Assembly: GCA_021731385.1 (NCBI GenBank)
Contig: JAKFXM010000227.1
Location: forward strand, 1 to 10,135
Reading direction: 5' to 3'
Length of the DNA stretch: 10,135 nucleotides
From: Methanobacteriota archaeon
Lineage (GTDB): Archaea; Altiarchaeota; Altiarchaeia; IMC4; QMZM01
Part shown: positions 7,134 to 10,135 of the stretch, in pieces
How the letters are laid out: each line of letters opens with the position of its first letter
How positions within the stretch are numbered: the stretch's first letter is position 1
Position numbers and translations under genes: made by a program
The notes under the pieces: generated by a model
Database searches by the model: none
Told to the model about the DNA's origin: nothing
What the model saw: the letters and a program-made list of their open reading frames with translations, nothing else

Positions 7134-8423
7134 TTAGTCCTTTGCCCAGTTGTCTATCGCTTTTAATAGGTCGAAGTCTGGTACTTGTGCTTTTGTCCAT
7201 TTGTCAATGTAATTCAACAACTCGAAATCAGTTACAACACCATCATTGTTTGCATCACCATTACATGGTAATGTTGTTGCGGTTGTAGTTGTTGAGGTTG
7301 CTGTGCTGGTGGTTGTAGTAGTTGATGTCGTTACAACTGCAATGCTTGCTGAACCATCATTGTAACCCGTCTTTGTTACAGTTACTGTTATTGTTCCTTC
7401 ACTTATTGGCGTTACACTTGTAAATATTGCTATTCCATTAACTGTAAGTGCTGATGCAGAGATTATCCCTGCTCCAGATATAGACACATTCGCATTGGAT
7501 ACATTCTCTTTGCTTGTCGCATTTATAACAGTAATGGTTACTGTTACATTTACATTTCCTAGTGTAATTGAACTTGGAGTTGCTGTTACTGTAAGTTTAC
7601 TTGTACCAAGACAAGAGTTATACCAATCATACGGATTGAACTCTGATGGGGGTATATACAATACTCCAGCGTATCCATTACATAACAATTCCTTATTTAA
7701 ATTGATCCCATTGACATAGACAACTGCTAATATCCTGTTGTAATCATCATATTGTTCTTCATCATCAACATCAAATTCGACCTTCTTTCCAAGACATATA
7801 TTCATAGTGAAATTCTTAGCTTCCTCATACCCATCCTCATCTTCCTCTGGTGTATCTATGCCTGCAAGGCGTATTCTCTGGATTCCTGCTATTCCAACTG
7901 GAGAAATATCTATAGTGTCTCCATCAACTATATAAACACATGTGGCATTTCTCATTACTCCCTCTTCCAGAGTTTGTAGCTTGAATCTCCAGTTCGATGT
8001 TGGCCCGATATATATTCCATTAGGGTCTCTCACCCAATAGCGATTATCATTAAAACCATCATTCGCTACGATGCTTCTATCTATCCCTTGTCCTTCTGCA
8101 TTTCTCAGTATAATCGATTCTTCTGAGTTATCCAGCCATTGAGCATCATAAGTATAGAGCCAGTATTCATTGATAGATATGGATGTTCCTTGTGGTATCG
8201 TAACATTAACAATCTTTCCATGTGTTGTTGATAGAGTCCAGTTACTTACATTGATGCTTGTATTTGTAGGGTTGTGGAGTACTACCCATTCGTTACCTTC
8301 ATCACTTCCTGCAGGGTTTTGGTCAAATGCATAAATAACTACTGATGTACTACCTACCCCCAATGCAAATCTGACACCCAAACTCAAAACCAACAAAAAC
8401 ACCAAAATTCCTTTGAATCTCAT
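7134..8423 (-). CDS. Secreted multidomain nuclease: lamin-tail domain, SNase domain, Ig-like domain, Thr-rich linker, dockerin-like tail
   Basis: A 429-residue exported protein. Residues 1-22 are a signal peptide (MRFKG, then a hydrophobic LVFLLVLSL core). Residues 25-150 resemble a lamin-tail domain (NEWVVLHNPTNTSINVSNWTLS...). Residues 160-272 are a staphylococcal-nuclease-like domain with all catalytic counterparts: D169 (VDGDTI), R185, D190, T191, E193 (RIRLAGIDTPE) and R230 (YNRILAVVYV). Residues 277-365 form an Ig-like repeat, 366-384 a Thr/Ser linker probably glycosylated, and 387-429 a dockerin-like end with one calcium loop (D390, N392, D394, E401) and a duplicated helix, VTDFELLNYIDKW / VPDFDLLKAIDNW, whose second copy lacks the loop. 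Several NxS/T sequons and four cysteines in or beside the nuclease domain fit an extracellular location. GGTGA (8435-8431) lies seven bases before the ATG. Likely use: degrading external nucleic acid, possibly held to a cohesin-like or surface partner. Confidence 0.9.
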   Translation of the reverse strand: MRFKGILVFLLVLSLGVRFALGVGSTSVVIYAFDQNPAGSDEGNEWVVLHNPTNTSINVSNWTLSTTHGKIVNVTIPQGTSISINEYWLYTYDAQWLDNSEESIILRNAEGQGIDRSIVANDGFNDNRYWVRDPNGIYIGPTSNWRFKLQTLEEGVMRNATCVYIVDGDTIDISPVGIAGIQRIRLAGIDTPEEDEDGYEEAKNFTMNICLGKKVEFDVDDEEQYDDYNRILAVVYVNGINLNKELLCNGYAGVLYIPPSEFNPYDWYNSCLGTSKLTVTATPSSITLGNVNVTVTITVINATSKENVSNANVSISGAGIISASALTVNGIAIFTSVTPISEGTITVTVTKTGYNDGSASIAVVTTSTTTTTSTATSTTTTATTLPCNGDANNDGVVTDFELLNYIDKWTKAQVPDFDLLKAIDNWAKD

Positions 8424-8478
8424 CTTAAATTCACCATTAATCTGGCTTAGTCTATAGAAATGTAAAAATTAAAAAAAA

Positions 8479-8513
8479 CCATAATATTTTTAATAGTCTT
8501 TAAAACTATTAAA
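8479..8513 (-). promoter_or_regulatory. Promoter of the secreted nuclease with an overlapping inverted repeat
   Basis: On the minus strand TTAAAAATATTATGG (8493-8479) is a TATA-rich element placed to start transcription around 8460, leaving a short leader containing the GGTGA ribosome binding site at 8435-8431. A 9-bp perfect inverted repeat overlaps its upstream edge: TTTAATAGT (8489-8497) and ACTATTAAA (8505-8513), with a seven-base centre. This is a likely regulator site; the protein that binds it is not known, but the neighbouring winged-helix pair and the RHH antitoxin are candidates. Confidence 0.45.
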
Positions 8514-8582
8514 CTTGCATCCTTAAAGATACCTTGATTCCTTATTTTATGGGATTCTCTCCTTAAAAAGTGAGACAAAACT

Positions 8583-8620
8583 AACTATGTATAGTTTGAC
8601 ATACCACAAGTTTAATTATA
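8583..8620 (+). promoter_or_regulatory. Promoter of the winged-helix pair with an upstream dyad
   Basis: TTTAATTATA (8611-8620) is a good TATA-like element about 35 bases before the ATG at 8651. Upstream of it lies the dyad AACTAT-GT-ATAGTT (8583-8596). Its left ten bases, AACTATGTAT, recur exactly in the operator of the RHH/PIN pair at 7087-7096. No strong ribosome binding site precedes the ATG, so the leader is probably very short. Confidence 0.45.
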
Positions 8621-8650
8621 TTAACATTTGAAGCAGATAGATAACCTAAA

Positions 8651-8869
8651 ATGGCTCGTGGCGAAGAAATAGACAAAGGAATTCTAAAGTTTCTCGAAAA
8701 GCAGGAGTGGCCTGTCACTACTGAGGATGTCGCCAAATCGGTAAAAGTATCGTGGCAGACTGCCCAGATTCATTTATTCAAATTACAACATGAAGGAAAG
8801 GTAAAGTACAGAAGGGTTGGAAAGCAAAATCAATGGTGGTTTAGCAAGAACTACAAAAAAGAATTTTGA
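8651..8869 (+). CDS. Small winged-helix DNA-binding protein, copy 1
   Basis: A 72-residue protein that is essentially one winged helix-turn-helix domain: helix IDKGILKFLEKQ, helix VTTEDVAKSV, recognition helix SWQTAQIHLFKLQHEG, and a wing KVKYRRVGKQNQWWF. The closing 'VGKQNQWWF' is shared with the following gene (VGRQNQW), so the two are tandem paralogues, identical at about a third of positions over 68 residues. No effector or catalytic domain is visible; it is probably a local transcription regulator, perhaps of the divergently transcribed secreted nuclease or of itself. The gene ends one base before the next ATG, so the two are co-translated. ATG 8651 is preceded by a promoter-like TATA at 8611-8620. 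The precise target is not known. Confidence 0.85.
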   Translation: MARGEEIDKGILKFLEKQEWPVTTEDVAKSVKVSWQTAQIHLFKLQHEGKVKYRRVGKQNQWWFSKNYKKEF

Positions 8870-8870
8870 A

Positions 8871-9134
8871 ATGAGAAAGAGAAAAAGGCGAACAAGGGAG
8901 CAAATAAGGGCGGATTTATTGGAATACTTTTCCAAACAGGATTTTGGTGTTACTACTCAGCAGGTTGCGGATAATAACGGACTTCATATTGATACTGCAA
9001 ATAAATTCCTAAAGGAACTTCTGGATGAGGGAAAACTATTCTGGAAGAAAGTCGGCAGGCAGAACCAGTGGTGCCTGATGGAGTACTACAAGCCGTGGAG
9101 GAAAAAACTGAAGGAGAGATATCACGAAATTTAA
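8871..9134 (+). CDS. Small winged-helix DNA-binding protein, copy 2
   Basis: An 87-residue paralogue of the preceding protein. It starts with a strongly basic segment (MRKRKRRTR) absent from copy 1, followed by the same winged-helix order: helix EQIRADLLEYFSKQ, VTTQQVADNN, recognition helix HIDTANKFLKELLDEG, wing KLFWKKVGRQNQWCLM, and an extra basic C-terminal helix (YYKPWRKKLKERYHEI). An ATG 54 bases further upstream in frame (8817) would overlap the first gene and add residues with no match to the paralogue, so ATG 8871, one base after the first stop, is preferred. The added basic ends suggest stronger or less specific DNA binding. The two proteins may act as a heterodimer or as a duplicated regulator; this is inference. 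Confidence 0.85.
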   Translation: MRKRKRRTREQIRADLLEYFSKQDFGVTTQQVADNNGLHIDTANKFLKELLDEGKLFWKKVGRQNQWCLMEYYKPWRKKLKERYHEI

Positions 9135-9149
9135 GTTAATCTTAAGGGC

Positions 9150-9351
9150 TCATATCCTCTCAATATCCCCAACCTTCACATCAATCTTTCCTTCTATCCT
9201 TTTCAGCATTTCTTTATCCAAACTCAAGAGAGTGGAATTATTCTCCTCGGCGATTTGAACTACAATGGCATCCATTCCCCTAATGTTTTTCTTCATCTTC
9301 TCTTAATGCCGCAACAATGATTGAACTGTCAAGAGTTAAGGGATTTACCAT
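9150..9351 (-). pseudogene. Remnant of a PIN-domain (VapC-like) toxin gene with internal deletion
   Basis: From ATG 9351 the minus strand encodes MVNPLTLDSSIIVAALREDE, a normal PIN N-terminus with the first catalytic Asp, but the frame ends at TAG (9282-9280) after 23 codons. Just there a second frame, ending at TGA 9152-9150, encodes a PIN C-terminus: KNIRGMDAIVVQIAEENN, then a strand SLDKEM and a short tail. The two parts are off by one base, and the roughly 60-70 residues that normally lie between them, including the second conserved acid, are missing: the whole remnant is 202 bases against about 400 for an intact gene. The break lies near 9283-9295. The start overlaps the stop of the antitoxin gene by seven bases, as in a working pair. 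The toxin is almost certainly inactive. Confidence 0.8.
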
Positions 9352-9560
9352 GTCTTATCCCTCTGGTTTCTGATCTCATCTACTGCTGATGGCCCCTTCC
9401 ATCTTTTTGATATCTCGATTGAGGCTAACATTAGGTCCTTCCATGCCTTTTCTGTTCTTTCTTCATTTCTTATGTTCAATGCGATTATTGCCATCTTCAA
9501 TTCGTTTACTTCCTCCATTATATGATCCATGTGTGCCCTTATATCCTCAGTAGCGTACAT
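9345..9560 (-). CDS. VapB-like archaeal antitoxin, toxin partner broken
   Basis: A 71-residue mostly helical protein: a long first helix (IRAHMDHIMEEVNELKMAIIAL), a second (ERTEKAWKDLMLASIEISKRW), and the end WKGPSAVDEIRNQRDKTW. The 'IS.RW.G.SAV.EIR.QR' tail is typical of archaeal VapB-type antitoxins paired with PIN toxins, where it contacts the toxin. There is no obvious N-terminal DNA-binding domain, though the charged N-terminus may take part. The coding frame is intact, and its stop overlaps the start of the truncated PIN gene by seven bases. Either the antitoxin is a decaying leftover, or it is kept to neutralise a related PIN toxin elsewhere in the genome. ATG 9560 follows an AT-rich stretch with an AGGAAA ribosome-binding-like sequence directly upstream. 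Confidence 0.8.
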   Translation of the reverse strand: MYATEDIRAHMDHIMEEVNELKMAIIALNIRNEERTEKAWKDLMLASIEISKRWKGPSAVDEIRNQRDKTW

Positions 9561-9665
9561 TTTCCTATATATTATATTGATTCCATCGGATAAAAATGTC
9601 TGCCTTATTATGTCTTATTTGAACTTTTCCATCCGAAACAATTTTTTTGATTTTGGCAATCATCA

Positions 9666-9859
9666 TTACAAAGTCGGCAGAATAGGAAAAAATTGCATTG
9701 CAAATTTTTGCTTGCAAAGATTTTTTCTAAAAATCTTTCCAATACTGCGAACTTTAGGTCCGAAAGATTGCATGGCAATCTTTGGAGCCAAAATTGCAAC
9801 GCAATTTTGTGCTCGCAGATGAATGCCGTTGTGCATGCCTAAAACCGCCGACTTTGTAA
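9666..9859. repeat. Hairpin cluster inside a 13-bp perfect inverted repeat (structured RNA or small mobile element)
   Basis: TTACAAAGTCGGC (9666-9678) pairs perfectly with GCCGACTTTGTAA (9847-9859). Between them are four hairpins: 9688-9709 (AAAAATTGC arm, one bulge, three-base loop), 9716-9738 (10 bp perfect, loop TCT), 9763-9783 (9 bp perfect, loop ATG) and 9785-9814 (GAGC plus a 9-bp stem, one bulged T, loop AAC). CTGCGA (9745-9750) can also pair with TCGCAG (9813-9818), which would enclose the last two hairpins. GCAA/TTGC recurs next to several loops. The layout suits a multi-branched RNA closed by a long stem, or a MITE-like element with terminal inverted repeats; no clear target-site duplication is seen. 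Confidence 0.6.
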
Positions 9860-9862
9860 GTC

Positions 9863-9892
9863 ATACTCTGCCCTGAAGGGCGGAGTATTTGA
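9863..9892 (+). terminator. Terminator-like hairpin after the hairpin cluster
   Basis: ATACTCTGCCC (9863-9873) pairs with GGGCGGAGTAT (9878-9888) around a TGAA loop: 11 pairs with one G-U wobble. It is followed by TTTGATTTTTG, giving a T-rich trailing end on the plus strand. It begins four bases after the outer repeat of the hairpin cluster, so it could end a plus-strand RNA from there. It may equally be part of the same element. Confidence 0.45.
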
Positions 9893-9963
9893 TTTTTGAT
9901 AATACGCTATATGTTCTTAGAATTTAATAACTCAATATAAGTTAATGAATTTTATTAAAAATC

Positions 9964-9970
9964 AGGTGAG
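9964..9970 (+). promoter_or_regulatory. Ribosome binding site of the last gene
   Basis: AGGTGAG lies four bases before ATG 9975 and fixes that start. TATAA at 9936-9940 is about 25 bases before this site and may be its promoter, so the gene can be expressed independently of anything upstream. Confidence 0.55.
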
Positions 9971-9974
9971 TTGA

Positions 9975-10135
9975 ATGATAACAGATGGCTTCGGATTTGA
10001 ATATCCATACATTGTGCTTTTGCTCATTCCTACAGCCATTATTCTTTATCTCTACATAAGAAAAGGCGGAATGAGCAGGAAAAAATGGATTTTCCTCCTG
10101 ACAAGATTTTTTTTAATATCGCTTATAGCAATTGC
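9975..10135 (+). CDS. BatA-like or VWA-operon membrane protein, N-terminal part only
   Basis: The first 53 codons of a gene that leaves the window. The protein starts MITDGFGFEYPYIVLLLIPT and has two hydrophobic helices, about 12-28 (YIVLLLIPTAIILYLYI) and 41-53 (IFLLTRFFLISLI), separated by a short basic loop RKGGMSRKK. This copies the N-terminal layout of the BatA-like protein at 4455 (NPWALTAFLLLVPLIILYLLRP, then RDPFLLIQILIISLLILAIA), where the same two-helix module leads into a von Willebrand factor A domain. It is therefore probably another member of the same membrane VWA or amidotransferase-like operon. The downstream domain cannot be seen, so the exact type stays open. Confidence 0.75.
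   Translation, partial: MITDGFGFEYPYIVLLLIPTAIILYLYIRKGGMSRKKWIFLLTRFFLISLIAI

Larger units (their letters stand above)
9561..9974. other. Gene-free stretch holding a structured element
   Basis: No convincing gene lies here; short open frames are low-complexity and follow the hairpin arms. The left end (9561-9600) is AT-rich promoter for the antitoxin, with TATATATTATAT (9567-9578) that could also serve a plus-strand transcript. The middle holds the hairpin cluster 9666-9859, then a terminator-like hairpin (9863-9888). The right end carries TATAA (9936-9940) and AGGTGAG (9964-9970), the promoter and ribosome binding site of the last gene. Confidence 0.6.

Noticed and set aside
7260..7345. 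Low-complexity ACA/GTT-type repeat in the nuclease gene as a DNA repeat element
   Set aside because: It simply encodes the Thr/Ser linker with mixed codons and lies fully in frame.
8817..8870. ATG 8817 as start of the second winged-helix gene
   Set aside because: It would overlap the first gene by 53 bases and add residues absent from the paralogue, while ATG 8871 directly follows the first stop.
9529..9822. Open frames on both strands over the hairpin cluster (9529-9822 plus, 9608-9799 minus)
   Set aside because: Their translations are Phe/Cys/Asn-rich, without domains or ribosome binding sites, and they follow the hairpin arms; the plus-strand one begins inside the antitoxin gene.
9666..9888. 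CRISPR array or integron attC-like site
   Set aside because: The hairpins are not identical direct repeats with uniform spacers, and no integrase or Cas gene is in the window.

Overview
The window looks archaeal, and AT-rich. Translation starts are preceded by GGTGA/GGAGG-type ribosome binding sites at short spacing, and promoters look like TATA boxes about 25-35 bases before start codons. The protein families also point to archaea: a UPF0282-type metallo-beta-lactamase-fold protein, a CorA-like protein without the GMN motif, VapBC-type modules with archaeal-style antitoxins, and a secreted protein with a Thr-rich linker and a dockerin-like tail. The tail carries duplicated 'DFELLNYIDKW'-type helices, a style I associate with uncultivated lineages such as DPANN or Altiarchaeota. 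That lineage guess is inference; no rRNA or ribosomal protein is present to fix it.

Left part (1-1245): a truncated, unrecognised minus-strand gene, divergent from an AbrB-type antitoxin and PIN-domain toxin pair whose reading frames overlap. The toxin gene converges on, and overlaps by 27 bases, the next minus-strand unit.

Centre-left (1219-4417, minus strand): a compact four-gene run, in transcription order a YdjM/DUF457 membrane protein, an NrdG-type radical SAM activase, a CorA-like membrane protein and a UPF0282 metallohydrolase, with gaps of 12-15 bases or a 23-base overlap.

Centre (4455-6395, plus strand): a large BatA-like membrane protein with a von Willebrand factor A domain. Its stop codon overlaps a start codon (ATGA) sitting behind a very strong ribosome binding site, but that start runs into a stop after two codons. 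About 3.6 kb later, at 9975, another plus-strand gene with a similar two-helix membrane N-terminus begins and leaves the window. The stretch between (about 6400-9960) reads like an accessory island that separated two once-adjacent genes: a ribbon-helix-helix/PIN toxin-antitoxin pair, a secreted multidomain nuclease, two tandem paralogous winged-helix proteins, and a third toxin-antitoxin locus whose toxin is broken by an internal deletion while its antitoxin is intact.

The gene-free stretch 9561-9974 holds the strangest sequence: a 13-bp perfect inverted repeat (9666-9678 / 9847-9859) enclosing a row of four short-loop hairpins, followed by a terminator-like hairpin. It could be a structured RNA or a small non-autonomous mobile element. 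Short ACTAT/ATAGT dyads lie in the promoters of the RHH/PIN pair, the secreted nuclease and the winged-helix pair, suggesting a shared local regulator.
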